The notes below the pieces were generated by a model. The model had not been told where the DNA came from, did no database searches, and was given only the letters and a program-made list of their open reading frames with translations. A stretch of DNA of 64,000 nucleotides from positions 42,381,843 to 42,445,842 of the forward strand of contig NC_054707.1 in assembly GCF_016097555.1 (NCBI RefSeq), in the 5' to 3' direction. Positions 1 to 23,614 of the stretch are shown here, piece by piece. The stretch's first letter is position 1. Each line of letters opens with the position of its first letter. The position numbers and the translations under genes were made by a program. The stretch is from Gigantopelta aegis (Eukaryota > Mollusca > Gastropoda > Neomphalida > Peltospiridae).

Positions 1-26
1 TGTGTGTGTGTGTGTGTGTGTGTGTG
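1..26. repeat. (TG)n microsatellite
   Basis: Pure TG dinucleotide run at the left edge of the window. It lies in the intron following the donor of the partial minus-strand exon. Confidence 0.95.
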
Positions 27-39
27 AGAGGATATAAAT

Positions 40-366
40 GACTTAAATCTTACCTAGCGACATTAGAATCAAAACTGCCACTATGGTGATCATGATGAAG
101 AATTGCTTGCACCAGAAACTTTTACTCCGATGTCTTAAACTGCTGTCCCTTCCTTGTGCACTGTGTTCAATTTATCGACTCAAAATGGTTACTGTTTATT
201 TATTCACACAAACATACTCATCGAATTCAATGACAAGACTTCCATTCAATGCAGAAAGTTGTCTTGATCATCAGGTATATGTCAAGTGTTCCAGTGACTT
301 ATTGTGAAGTTAGCATTAACATGTATGTTGTAGGTCGGTGCCAACACATCAATGCTGTTGTATTGC
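40..366 (-). repeat. Inverted paralogous arm: exon 1 plus upstream flank
   Basis: The reverse complement of this stretch aligns by eye with 8430-8735 through the upstream flank, the signal-peptide exon and the 5' splice site. Shared landmarks include CACTTGACATATACCTGATG, ATGAGTATGTTTGTGTGAAT and CAATTCTTCATCAT. The two arms are about 8.1 kb apart and point away from each other. This is the trace of an inverted gene duplication rather than a mobile element, because the match follows gene structure. Confidence 0.7.
54..93 (-). CDS. First coding exon of a paralogue of the mucin-like gene (partial gene)
   Basis: Read on the minus strand, an ATG at 93-91 opens 13 codons (MITIVAVLILMSL) plus one base, ending at a GTAAGA donor (53-48). 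The peptide is a hydrophobic signal-peptide core. The exon, its phase-1 end and about 230-270 bp upstream match, in inverted orientation, exon 1 and the upstream region of the gene at 8657. Most of the rest of this gene would lie left of the window, so its product cannot be read. It is inferred to be a secreted or surface protein like its neighbour. The start is the first ATG in frame. The paralogue's earlier ATG is replaced here by a different triplet. Confidence 0.5.
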
Positions 367-1480
367 AAATTTTATGGCAAATTACATACCCGAACAAACA
401 CCATGAAAGCGACTTATTTTAGTAAATTTTGAACAAATAGTTTCTTCAGTCAAAATTCGACGAACACTAATAACTATAAACAAAATGAACTATAAACAGA
501 AAGACACATCATGAAATCGCGGCTTCTACTTTACTGAGCAAAAACTATTTTCTTCTTTTTTCTGAATCTGGTTGGAGGGCTACTTGGTCGCAATATCACT
601 TATTCATGATTAATACAGTGTATGAACGATAATTTCTTTAGTTGGAATAACGATAAATTAGCGGGAGGTTTAATCATGAACGGCTACAGTTGAGAAACTA
701 CAGAAAAGGGTGATGTTTTGTTATTAATACTAAATAAATCAATATTATCGGTCAAGGATTGAGAAATTTTACCTTTTGTCATTACTGGGACTAAGAAAAC
801 CAAATGTACCGAAAACTTAAAAGATCTAATCGTTGTGGAGTTTGTTGTTTTCCAGTTTTGTTTTGTATGGATGGTATGAGCCGTGCTTTTCCTTACATAC
901 TTTATTAGTCGTAACAGTAAAGTTCAACAAAGATTTATAAATTAGTATTTGAATATACGTAAACAATAAATATTTATTAACTTATATCGAAATTGATTGT
1001 ATGGAGGGTTTTTTTTTTTTTTGCTTCAAATATTCAACCATTTTGTTTTACCACAATCATTATTAATTCTACCATTCCACCATTCAGAATAATCTGAATC
1101 TCAACCGAATGACACAGAATTCAGGACCGATTGGCCTACGATAATTCACGATCCAGAAGTGGTGTGAGCGGTGTCCAATTTGGCTGATGTTAGTATTAAG
1201 ATATGTCCACAATGCCCATATATATTTCAGTAGAAAGGGGAGAATGTTTAAAAAAATAAAAATTAAGTTTTTTGTGATTTTCTTTTTGTTGGTGCGGATG
1301 GGGGGGGGGGGGTTGTTTGGAGTTTTTGTTCGGGTTTTTTTTTTTTTTGTTATTTTTGTCTTATTGTTGTTGTTGTTTGTTGTTTTCTTGTATGTATGAA
1401 ATTTTTGTGTGTTGTCTCATAATGTCATTCATCTCTATCACTACTGTCAGTAATTACGTGTAATAAGCGTTATATAAGTG
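367..1480. other. Gene-less AT-rich stretch
   Basis: I see no exon with both splice borders here and no recognisable element. The stretch contains homopolymer runs (T at about 1008-1022, G at about 1302-1311, T at about 1337-1348). Confidence 0.5.
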
Positions 1481-1481
1481 G

Positions 1482-1690
1482 AAGGAAGGAAATGTATTAT
1501 TTAACGACGCACTCAACACATTTTAATTACGGTTATATCGCGTCAGACATATGGTTATGGACCACACAGATATTGAGAGAGGAAACCCACTGTCGCCACT
1601 TCATGGGCTACTCTTGTCGATTAGCAACAAGGGATCTTTTATATGCACCATCCCATAGATACGATAGTACATACCACGTGACCATGTACA
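1482..1690 (-). repeat. tRNA-derived SINE, long-tail type (truncated)
   Basis: Reads on the plus strand as the reverse of the common SINE tail (TTTAACGACGCACTCAACAC, then the CATATGG and GGGATCTTTTATATGCACC blocks). The tRNA-like head is missing. Confidence 0.85.
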
Positions 1691-1807
1691 GTAATAATCC
1701 ATTGTCTGTGTTATTGGCAGGAATGATGACGCAAAAAAATAATTTAAAAAACAAAAATGTTCTTGCATTAAGGTGACAGACTAGTTTTTAACGGTATTTT
1801 TCCCACG

Positions 1808-1812
<5 letters not shown>

Positions 1813-1866
<54 letters not shown>

Positions 1867-1878
1867 ACACACACACAC
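1813..1878. repeat. (CA)n microsatellite
   Basis: Nearly pure CA repeat with one interruption. Confidence 0.95.
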
Positions 1879-2254
1879 GTATTTAAAGTTAATTTAAAAA
1901 TAAGGACAGAATACATGTCCCTATTATTAAATTAACCTATTACCACTGCAAAACGGTAGGCCTAATTCTATGCGCTCCATGAAGGGCGATACGTAACAAA
2001 ATACAGTTGGTTATTTCATAATCAGTGTTTTTATAAACCAATTCTAAAATTTAGAAAACTGTTTTCTGAATTGTACGCTCATAAGTGAGACATTTGTACG
2101 GAAGCCGCAATGAAAATTATTTATATAGTGTAGTATATGCCCAAAAACAAGCCGCAGACACATCGAATGCAAGAGTCGGATCGCACGCACGCGCCGCATC
2201 CAGTCTATATGAGTCTTTAGCGGCATGATAGTTTTTACGGCACTTCGCACGTGT

Positions 2255-2560
2255 AGGGGTGAAACGTTGACCAGCGGTAAAGCGCTAGCTTGATGCGCGG
2301 TCGGTCTATCGATCACCGTCCAGTGGGCTATTTCTCGTTTCAACCAGAGCATTACGACTGGTATATCAAAGGCCGTGGTATTTGCTGTCCTGTCTGTGGG
2401 ATGGTGTTTATAAAATATATTTTGCTACTAATTGGAAAATATAGTGGGTTTTCATTCTAAGACAATACATCAGAATTTCCAAATGTTTGACATTCAACAG
2501 CCGATGAATATTAAATCAATGGGCTCTAGTAGTGTCGTCAAACAAAACAAACTGTAACTA
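2255..2560 (+). repeat. tRNA-derived SINE, short-tail type
   Basis: Head with 'GCGGTAAAGCGCTAGCTTG' and a degraded B-box region, middle block 'ACGACTGGTATATCAAAGGC', and the tail 'GTCGTCAAACAAAACAAACT'. It is full length but diverged. Confidence 0.85.
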
Positions 2561-2697
2561 TTTCGCACATGTTTAAATAATCTGATACACTGATTTCAGA
2601 TGAAAATCAAATATTTCAGTTTACCGACCTGGTAAGCCAACACCTCTAACAAAAGGTTTTATCACATGTCTCATCTGTAGCAGCTATTACATGTTAT

Positions 2698-2765
2698 GTC
2701 TAAAGTTCAGACTCGGCTGTGGACTGTGTGCCCGGGACAGCGTGCTTGAACCTTAATTAAATATA
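2698..2765 (+). repeat. 3' fragment of the TTGGATATAAGC-type SINE
   Basis: Contains 'GACAGCGTGCTTGAACCTTA', the conserved 3' portion of the family also seen at 27022, 34441 and 50403. Confidence 0.65.
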
Positions 2766-2876
2766 AGAACATCAATTATTGTAAACGTGAACGTGAGATG
2801 TTGTAAAGAGTATTAAAGTATGGTAGTATCATTATATCACTCTGCCCTTCCTAAAATATTCAAATTCGGGAAAGAA

Positions 2877-3189
2877 AGATATATTTTCTTGTTTAGAATA
2901 TCAGTGTCTGTATATTCAATGTGGGTTTTTTGGTCGTCTTAATATTTGTAAGAAGGCCAAACTGGATTTTACCTTCAAATAATTCCGTACGTGCGAAAAA
3001 ATATATTTTAGGAAATAAAATGAAATTTAACCTAGTACAAATAATAGAACGATCAGAAACACGTTTAATATACAGCCATTAATATTTTATGCAGAAAAAG
3101 CTATTTGATATATAATTACATTTGTTAACAAGTCTCTCTTAGGCGATAACATCTTAAGAATTGCAGCAAACTCAGGAATGTCCCTTTAA
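2877..3189 (-). mobile_element. TTAA-flanked MITE, family M1 (one end lost)
   Basis: Matches the complete M1 copy at 17967-18364. The right terminus 'GCAAACTCAGGAATGTCCCT' followed by TTTAA is intact, and the opposite terminus cannot be found. Confidence 0.7.
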
Positions 3190-3431
3190 ATAAGTTTATG
3201 GTTCAACTACACTGTCCTGGACATACACTTCGTCTTTCTGTTTAAGACAAATGTTAATGGTTAGAGATTAGTGGTTAGGAGGCGGGATGTTGCCCAGTCT
3301 GTAGAACGCTGGCATGGAGTGGTTGGGTTGGTAGGATCGAATCCCCTCTATGGACACGATTCGTGGTCATCGAGATAAGTGTGTGTGCGAGCGGGCGGGC
3401 GTGCGCGTGCGACAATGTGCGAGCGCGCGCG

Positions 3432-3440
3432 CATGTGTGT

Positions 3441-3482
<42 letters not shown>
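3432..3482. repeat. (GT)n microsatellite
   Basis: GT dinucleotide run next to a GC-rich alternating stretch (about 3385-3431). Confidence 0.95.
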
Positions 3483-3484
<2 letters not shown>

Positions 3485-3559
3485 CCTTTAACTGTCCCTA
3501 TCCTCAAAAGCTTCAGGCTTGTCAGATGAGCGCTCTACCGCTGTGGTTAAACCATAACG

Positions 3560-3853
3560 CGAAAGAAAGAAATGTTTTATTTAACGACACACTCAACACA
3601 TTTTATTTACGGTTATATGGCGTCAGACATATGGTTAAGGACCACACAGATTTTGAGAGGAAACCCGCTGTCGCCACTACATGGGCTACTCTTCCGATTA
3701 GCAGCAAGGGATCTTTTATTTGCGCTTCCCACAGGCAGGATAGCACAAACCATGGCCTTTGTTGAACCATTTATGGATCACTGGTCGGTGCAAGTGGTTT
3801 ACACCTACCCATTGAGCCTTGCGGAGCACTCAGGGTTTGGAGTCGGTATCTGG
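3560..3853 (-). repeat. tRNA-derived SINE with GGCCTCGGTGG head, part 1 of 2
   Basis: Tail and middle of a SINE on the minus strand, broken off at GGTATCTGG (3845-3853). The rest, including the tRNA-like head, resumes at 6112 after the inserted long-TIR element. Intact copies (for example 27970-28342) run straight through this point. Confidence 0.9.
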
Positions 3854-3855
3854 AC

Positions 3856-4034
3856 AATCTAATTAAAATTAGCTCCACTATTACATGTGGATCTAACACC
3901 AGCCAGTTGGAGCTCATGTCCACCAATCAAAACCTTACTTGCAGAATCCTGCCAGTGATTTAAAAATAATTTGAAAACATTCCGAATTATCCTGAGGGTA
4001 TACGACATGTTTCGTGTGAATTATGAATGCCTTA
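3856..4034 (+). repeat. Left terminal inverted repeat of the long-TIR element
   Basis: Begins AATCTAATTAAAATTAGC and ends near ATGAATGCCTT. It is the inverted copy of 5933-6111. Confidence 0.9.
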
Positions 4035-4260
4035 AAACATGTTTTATTTTATAAAATAAATAATTTGTAATGTAAAACTGAAGACTGATTTAGTTAGGGT
4101 TTTTTTTATAAATAAATAAATAATTTTTAATGTAAAATTGAAGACTGATAACCCACCCCGTACGTATTGGTATGGTTCGCTGTACTGCGGCCACTTAAAT
4201 AGACTCGCCCGATATTTTTAGAATTTGTATGTTCCCAAATAACGTTATAAAAGGCGAAGT

Positions 4261-5262
4261 GTGATTGGTCAATATTTAAATTATTATACATTTTCAGTTG
4301 CATTTCAGTATTTACTTTCGATGAAGACGGACGTCAGCCCTTGCTCTCTCGATCTGCCCCCCCCCCCCCACCTGGGGGGATTGCTCAAGTCATACGGAAT
4401 GCTGTTGGAATACCGGGTATCGTACACCGGGTCACGGGCCTCCGTGACCTTGGTATACGGGAACCCACCATCTCCGAAGAGAGGAAGATATAGGAAGAGG
4501 AAAAGCGCGCCAGGGAAGGAACAGGGGGGGCCAAAGCCAGCGGCTAAACCGCTGGTGGCGGCTCCTTCTGTGAAACCGCCCAAAGCCCAGCCTACGACCG
4601 AGAGGAAGAAGTTGGACAAGCTCCCGACAGAAACCACACGGCCGACTACGCCACCGCCAACTACGTTCGAACCCATGTTCCCGGAGTTGGCGACCAGGCA
4701 CCCTATTCGTCACTCTACTTCAACTCCGGAATTTAACCGTGCTACCAAGGAGGAGCACGACCGGAGTTCGGCCCTACCCGCCGTTGGAAAGAGGAAGGCC
4801 GAGACGACTGCGACCACCACCAGCAGGGACCCTCCCCAACAACCGCCGCCGCCCCCCAAAGGGGCGGAACCAGTGGAAGGCACTCAAGCCTGGACGCTCC
4901 ACGGCCATCTGAACAAACGATATGGCAAGTGCTACAGGATGGATATCACTCGGCCTGAAGACTTTCTCTGCCCCCCTTCCGAACATGGATTTAGGAAAAT
5001 CCCGAACGGCGAGGGAGAGTACGAAAACCATATCATCAGCCTAAACGACGGAATCAGCTGTTTGTTAGTGACACATCGCAAGGGACAACTCTACAACCAG
5101 GCTCTGCTGATCGCCCAGATGGATAACGTCTCAATCCATCGCATCCTGAAGAAGATCTTCGGAGGTGATCAGTACCCTAAGGCTGCCAAAGTCCTAGGCA
5201 CACCAGAGTTTCATCAGTTCCTGCCCAACTACGATTCCAGAGTTTGGCTCTCCTCGCCGTAG
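4261..5262 (+). CDS. Unknown 333-codon ORF carried by the long-TIR element
   Basis: An uninterrupted ORF inside a transposon. I do not recognise the product. The given start is a non-ATG codon, and the first ATG in frame is at 4321 (MKTDVSPCSLDLPPPP), which gives 313 residues. Counting from 4261, residues about 70-130 are rich in Lys, Arg, Pro and Ser (for example SPKRGRYRKRKSAPGKEQ), residues 130-205 are a Pro/Thr-rich, probably disordered linker, and the last ~125 residues look folded (WTLHGHLNKRYGKCYRMD, then HIISLNDGISCLLVTHRKG, ending NYDSRVWLSSP). It is clearly richer in GC than its surroundings, as expected for a coding insert of separate origin. It could be an element-encoded DNA-binding or accessory protein, or a captured host gene fragment. 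No DDE, zinc-finger or helicase motif is visible. Confidence 0.55.
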   Translation: MIGQYLNYYTFSVAFQYLLSMKTDVSPCSLDLPPPPHLGGLLKSYGMLLEYRVSYTGSRASVTLVYGNPPSPKRGRYRKRKSAPGKEQGGPKPAAKPLVAAPSVKPPKAQPTTERKKLDKLPTETTRPTTPPPTTFEPMFPELATRHPIRHSTSTPEFNRATKEEHDRSSALPAVGKRKAETTATTTSRDPPQQPPPPPKGAEPVEGTQAWTLHGHLNKRYGKCYRMDITRPEDFLCPPSEHGFRKIPNGEGEYENHIISLNDGISCLLVTHRKGQLYNQALLIAQMDNVSIHRILKKIFGGDQYPKAAKVLGTPEFHQFLPNYDSRVWLSSP

Positions 5263-5676
5263 TCACCAATCTCCCACCAATCTCCTACCAACCTTTTCCT
5301 CCGTGAGTACCAACCTTTTTTATTGGGCTAGTTAGACTTTAAACGTTTTGGAAGCAGTTCTAAATTCTTATGTTTATTTTTTTATAAATAGTCTAACGCA
5401 TTTTATTTTGGCGCCCGTTCAATTGCTCAAAATCACCTTAAAACTTTTCGGCCGAGCAGTCTTAAACATTTTTGGCTAAAATTTTAGAGTCCAGACATGT
5501 ATCGGTATGCAGTACTCTTTGTAGACTTAGGTAAAAAACAGGCTTCACCGAGGAATCGAAATTCAGCCAATCAGAACACGGCTCCCACTCGGTGTTACTT
5601 CTTGTTTATGAAGTGTCTGCTAGTCGGTCCGCGTTAACTAAATGGCTTTTTTCCAAATTCCGCCCACTTCAAACTT

Positions 5677-5738
<62 letters not shown>

Positions 5739-5932
5739 TGCTCCGGAGTCAGTCACTGGCGAAGTCAGAGGCTAATCCCGCAGTGGGCGTGCCTGAACCT
5801 TCGTGGATAGGGGCACGTAAATAAAGTTACCCATACCATAAATTATTATTTACAGACGAAATGTTACCTGGACATTGGGGACTACGCAGTGTTGTTAGCA
5901 ATCCGATTAAAATTAGTTCTAATGGTCTAAAT
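5263..5932. other. Non-coding 3' part of the long-TIR element, with a C tract
   Basis: AT-rich sequence after the ORF, then an approximately 55-base pure C run (about 5681-5735). No other ORF of note. The ORFs that cross the C tract are poly-proline artefacts. Confidence 0.7.
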
Positions 5933-6111
5933 AAGGCATTCGTAATTCACATGAAACATATCGTATACTCTCAGGATAATTCGGAATGTTTTCAAATTAG
6001 TTTTTAAATCACTGGCAGGATTCTGCAAGTAAGGTTTTGATTGGTGGACATGAGCTCCAACTGGCTGGTGTTAGATCCACATGTAATAGTGGAGCTAATT
6101 TTAATTAGATT
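5933..6111 (-). repeat. Right terminal inverted repeat of the long-TIR element
   Basis: Inverted copy of 3856-4034. A degenerate same-sense echo of the TIR tip (ATCCGATTAAAATTAG) lies just inside, at about 5902. Confidence 0.9.
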
Positions 6112-6206
6112 GGTATCTGGATTAAAAATCCCATGCCTCGACTGGGATCCGAACCCAGTACCTACTAGCCTGTAGACCGATGGTCTACTACGACGCCACC
6201 GAGGCC
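6112..6206 (-). repeat. tRNA-derived SINE with GGCCTCGGTGG head, part 2 of 2
   Basis: Continues the SINE interrupted at 3853. It carries the B-box-like 'GGGATCCGAACCCAGTACC' and ends with the head 'CGCCACCGAGGCCGG', both on the minus strand. Confidence 0.9.
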
Positions 6207-6677
6207 GGTTTAAACCATGACGAAAGTCATCAGTATAATGCTGGTCATTTCACGATAAACTTGTATAGAATAATAGACCATGGTGGTTGAGAATCGTTTT
6301 CAGATCCTCATTATGCACCTGTATCTATTTACAGGTAAAATGAGCTGAAAACAAATTGAAGGTAATTTCTCAAATGAATCAGTGGACGAAGGCCAGCAGA
6401 TTCAAACACGCTACCTGGTTCACAGCATGCCGTATCGTCTAATGAACAAACCACAATAATGTACCAGTTTGAATACGCTAATGGCTTGCTAATAAACATG
6501 TTTGTGTATTTCCCTAACAACTGGTATATATCAACATTCGGCGGGTGGCCCAATTTAAACCATGCCAGAGAAGCAAACAACTTTTTCTTTCTTTTTTTTT
6601 GATGAAATTTGTTTAACGACACCCCTAGACGCGCCCATAGAAACCGGAGTTGGGTGGGGGCTCTGTAAACCTCCCCT

Positions 6678-6742
6678 ACACACACACACGCACACACACG
6701 CACACGCACACACACGCATACACGCACGCACGCGCGCGCGCG
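6678..6742. repeat. CA/CG-rich simple repeat
   Basis: Alternating purine-pyrimidine tract ending in CGCGCGCGCGCG. Confidence 0.9.
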
Positions 6743-6892
6743 CGGACAAAAATAAATGGTTTTTGTTCCACTCTGAATTAAAATAAAATATGATTTATGC
6801 CCCCCTCATTCCCCCTACACTGGATATTGTAACCACTAACCCCACCCCACCCCCCACCCCCAATCTCCAGAAGACGTCCTTCCTACTGGTCT

Positions 6893-7177
6893 TCCAAAGC
6901 ACATTGATTTATTAATCATCGACTACTGGATATCAAGCATTTGGTAATTCTCACATATATTGTTAGAGAAAAATCCCGTTTAATTTTCCCATTAGTATGA
7001 AGGAATCTTTTATTTGCACTATCCTACAGACATGATAGCACATATCACGGCCTTTGATATACCAGTGGTGATGTACTGGATGGGACGAGAAATAGCTCAA
7101 TGGGGCCACCGACGGGGATCGATCTTAAACCGACAGTGCATTAAGCGAGCGCTTTACCATTGGGCTAGGTCCCACCC
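6893..7177 (-). repeat. tRNA-derived SINE, short-tail type
   Basis: Minus-strand SINE with the head near 7177 (GGGATCGATC, GCGAGCGCTTTACCA in plus reading). The tail end is separated from a further tail scrap at about 6605 by simple repeats. Confidence 0.8.
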
Positions 7178-7428
7178 GATTCCATTTGGATGCAGTCGGG
7201 ATGTGATCCCACTTCCGCTTGCAAGGCATCTTTAATATGCATTTTTTCAAAGACAGGATAGCAAATATCTGGGTTTTTGATATACCAGTCGTAGAGTCGT
7301 AGAAAAAACAATCAGAGAATGGGACCACCGAGCAGTTGGAATACATTACGGGTGTAGTCGCGAGTACATATCTATTCAATCATAATTCTAGTCATCACAT
7401 GACTCGCCATTTTTAGATTCCATTTGGA

Positions 7429-7754
7429 AGGAAGGAAGAAAATGTTTTATTTAACGATGCACTCAACACATTTTATTTACAGTTATATGGCGTCAGACAT
7501 ATGATTAAGGACCACACAGATATTGAGAGGAAACCCGCTGTCCCCACTTCATGGGCTACTCTTTTCGATTAGCAGCAAGGGATCTTTTACATGCACCATC
7601 CCACCGGCAGGATAATAAATACCACGGCGTTTGTTAAACCAGTTGTGGAGCACTGGCTGGAACGAGAAATAGCCCAATGGGGCCACCGACGGGGATCGAT
7701 CTTAAACCGACAGTGCATTAAGCGAGCGCTTTACCATTGGGCTAGGTCCCACCC
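7429..7754 (-). repeat. tRNA-derived SINE, long-tail type, with target duplication
   Basis: Complete copy flanked by a 13-bp direct repeat GATTCCATTTGGA (7416-7428 and 7755-7767). A third copy of the same 13-mer follows the preceding SINE at 7178-7190. Confidence 0.9.
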
Positions 7755-7932
7755 GATTCCATTTGGATGCAGTCGCTAATCTAGGTCACATGAAAAACAA
7801 ATGAAAAAAACACACATACAAAATAAAACCCCACACAAAACACTCCCTCCCTTTCTACTCACATGTAACAGTATTGGGCACATTATGTAAACACTAACAT
7901 CAGCCATGTCAAATTCTGCTCACATCACCTCT

Positions 7933-8060
7933 GGGTGGAGCGTAGCCCAGTGGTAAAGCGCTCATGTGATGCGCGGTCGGTCTGGCACCGATCCCCGTCG
8001 GTAGACCCAATGGGCTATTTCGCGCTCCAGCCAATGCACCACGACTGGTATATCACGAAG
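7933..8060 (+). repeat. tRNA-derived SINE head (truncated)
   Basis: Carries the head 'AGCGTAGCCCAGTGGTAAAG' and the middle 'CACGACTGGTATATCA'. The 3' half is absent. Confidence 0.8.
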
Positions 8061-8177
8061 CCCTGGAACTTAAGAACCATCTGGTTTTGATCATATTACT
8101 TGTACTTCCCCAGTAATTGTGAGCATTTCCATGGATACAAAACAGTAAAATTAATGTTCTGTGTATATCGAGGACAT

Positions 8178-8243
8178 GTGTGTGTGTGTGCGTGTGTGTG
8201 TGTGTGTGTGTGCGTGTGTGTGTGTGTTGTGTGTGTGTGTGTG

Positions 8244-8294
<51 letters not shown>
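8178..8294. repeat. (GT)n microsatellite
   Basis: Long GT run with a few interruptions, just upstream of the conserved 5' region of the mucin-like gene. Confidence 0.95.
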
Positions 8295-8296
<2 letters not shown>

Positions 8297-8656
8297 TAAT
8301 TAATTCCCAGGGATATATATTAATTGTAAGTCATCGATGTTGTGATCATCTAACTCTCAAATCTCTCTTTGATCGTGTTTGTTTCTTTGTGTGTGCAATT
8401 GACCATGAAATTGTTTATTTTCTTCTATTTCAATACACCAGTGTTGATATGTCGGTATCGAGTTATAACATGCATCTTAATGTTAACTTCACAATAAGTC
8501 GCTCATACACTTGACATATACCTGATGATCAAGACACCTTTCTGCATGAGTATGTTTGTGTGAATAAATAAACATTAATTATTTTGAGTCGTTAAATTGA
8601 ACACATTGCACACGGAAGGAACAGCAGTGTTTAAAACATCGGAGTGAAAGTTCTCG

Positions 8657-21900
<13,244 letters not shown>

Positions 21901-22318
21901 AAACCAGTGACATTACACGTTGTCACCCTCTGTCAAGGTCATCTGCTGTCATTGACTCATAAAACATTGTATAGATAGTGCTGAAATGATCCACGTGCAA
22001 AACAGATGTAAACTACACTTGCCGGTAGCTGGTGCTAACGGTGTGTTAATGTTATTTACAAGAACTTTGGAAATACGATAACGTTGTGTAAATCTAGATT
22101 ATTAAAGAGACTGTTTGAGTTTGCAGCGGCGGATCTAAGGTGGCGCCTTAAATTTTGCGACAGTTATATTTTTAATTTATTTTTTCATTAGTGACTTTGC
22201 AGAATTCGAGGAGTCCCTTGCATTGCAGTGTAGAATATCAGTGTCGATATATAATACCAATTAATTGTGAACATATATCGGATGACTCCCACCCCAACCC
22301 CTCAAAAACGAAAAAACC

Positions 22319-23105
22319 GCTACTGAATAAAGAATTGGCTAACAAATATGGCGACTGTAATTTTAATATTCACACTCATTACTATATGGATATTTACCAC
22401 ATTTACTGAGGCCCATAGCTCAATTATTGTTAAAATAGCAACAGATTCAAAATTGTAGTAAACAAATGCGCCGCTAAAAGCTATAAGTTAAATTTTATCT
22501 ACACATGTACCTTAAATTTTGTTTACGGCACGACAGTATTCACGGAGAATGGACTAAAGGACAAAATAAGAGAGAAATGGGAAGAATTCACACCGGAAGA
22601 AATTTAAAAAAGAAAAAACAAATTCCTCATGAAAAATATGTTTGAGGACAGTCTACGAGCAAGACTGTAGACATATTGACCACCTTTTTAAGTAAACAAA
22701 AGTAAATAAAATTTAACTTAACTTTTGGCGTCGCATTTTTTACGTCACCTATGGGTTTATAATTTTCATTGAACGTGGCAAATATCCATATAGTAATGAA
22801 TGTGAAATATTAACCATACAGTCTCCATACTTTTTAAACAATTCCTTGTTCAGTAGGGTTATCGTTTTTGTTAGGGGTGTGTGTAGGTTTTTTGTTTGTT
22901 AGTTTGTTGTTTTTGGGGTTTGGGGGGGGGGGGCACTTAGCTTTTGGCGTAGCATTTTTTACCAAACATTTTGAATATGTTGTTATTTTAACAATATTTG
23001 ACCTAGGAGCCTAAAATTTTTACTTTAGGTGGCAAATATCCATATAGTAATGTCCCCGTACTTTTCAAATAATTCTATATTCAGGAGGGTTATCGTTTCT
23101 TCGGC
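22319..23105. repeat. Cluster of inverted copies of a CATATAGTAATG-type repeat
   Basis: A block around 'ATTACTATATGGATATTTAC' (22378-22397) recurs in inverted form at about 22785 and again at about 23035 ('GCAAATATCCATATAGTAAT'). A related block lies at 16660-16780 in intron 4 of the mucin-like gene. No coding is visible. This is probably a decayed inverted-repeat element or a hairpin-forming repeat. Confidence 0.55.
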
Positions 23106-23231
23106 CTACCCGATATATATATTACAGGGAATACATATTATGTTATCAAGGATTATGTATAATCCCTAGGATTTTCACGTAATATATGTAATGTCCGACT
23201 CACTCAGGAATTATGCATAATCCATGAACAT

Positions 23232-23614
23232 TTAAAGGGAACAGACCCTAGTTTCAGCCCGTGAAAATTAACACTAAGTTTAGTTAATCTACAAACCTGT
23301 AACACACTTGGATAACGTTACAATTGAGTGAAACATGAGTATGTGACTTTGAAATTGTAAAATACCTTCTAAAAATAGACTAAAACTCGACTCCATAACT
23401 GTTACTACTCAGACGCACGTGCGTTTTTAAAAATATGATAAATGCATTTAGTGATATTAAAAACACCAGGATGACCAAAATCATTTCGAATGTGCGGAAA
23501 GTGATATATATCTAAACCATAAAATCTAAGTAAAGTATGATTTCAGTTATCAAAAACGGCTGTAATAGTCCAAAATATGCCTTAGTGTTTAACAACTAGC
23601 GTGTGGCCCTTTAA
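23232..23614 (+). mobile_element. TTAA-flanked MITE, family M2
   Basis: Left end TTAAAGGGAACAGACCCTAG, right end CTAGCGTGTGGCCCTTTAA, with TTAA at both borders. Confidence 0.8.

Larger units (their letters stand above)
3854..6111. mobile_element. DNA transposon with 179-bp terminal inverted repeats, inserted in a SINE
   Basis: The left TIR (3856-4034) and right TIR (5933-6111) are inverted copies with only about five differences by eye. Both outer ends read AATCTAATTAAAATTAGC. The element is flanked by a direct 9-bp duplication GGTATCTGG (3845-3853 and 6112-6120) within an otherwise continuous SINE. Two extra bases (AC) sit between the left duplication and the left TIR. Inside is a GC-richer segment with a 333-codon ORF (4261-5262). 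Long TIRs with 9-10 bp target duplications are typical of Mutator-like elements, so that family is my inference. I see no recognisable transposase, so it is either non-autonomous or has an unfamiliar enzyme. The few TIR differences suggest recent insertion. Confidence 0.85.

Noticed and set aside
3379-3862. ORFs of 128 and 96 codons
   Set aside because: They read through a GT microsatellite and a minus-strand SINE. The same peptide recurs wherever that SINE occurs (27915, 38676, 47303).
22540-22690. A possible peptide (ENGLKDKIREKWEEFTPEE) near 22550
   Set aside because: It is short, broken by stops and has no splice context. I do not recognise it.
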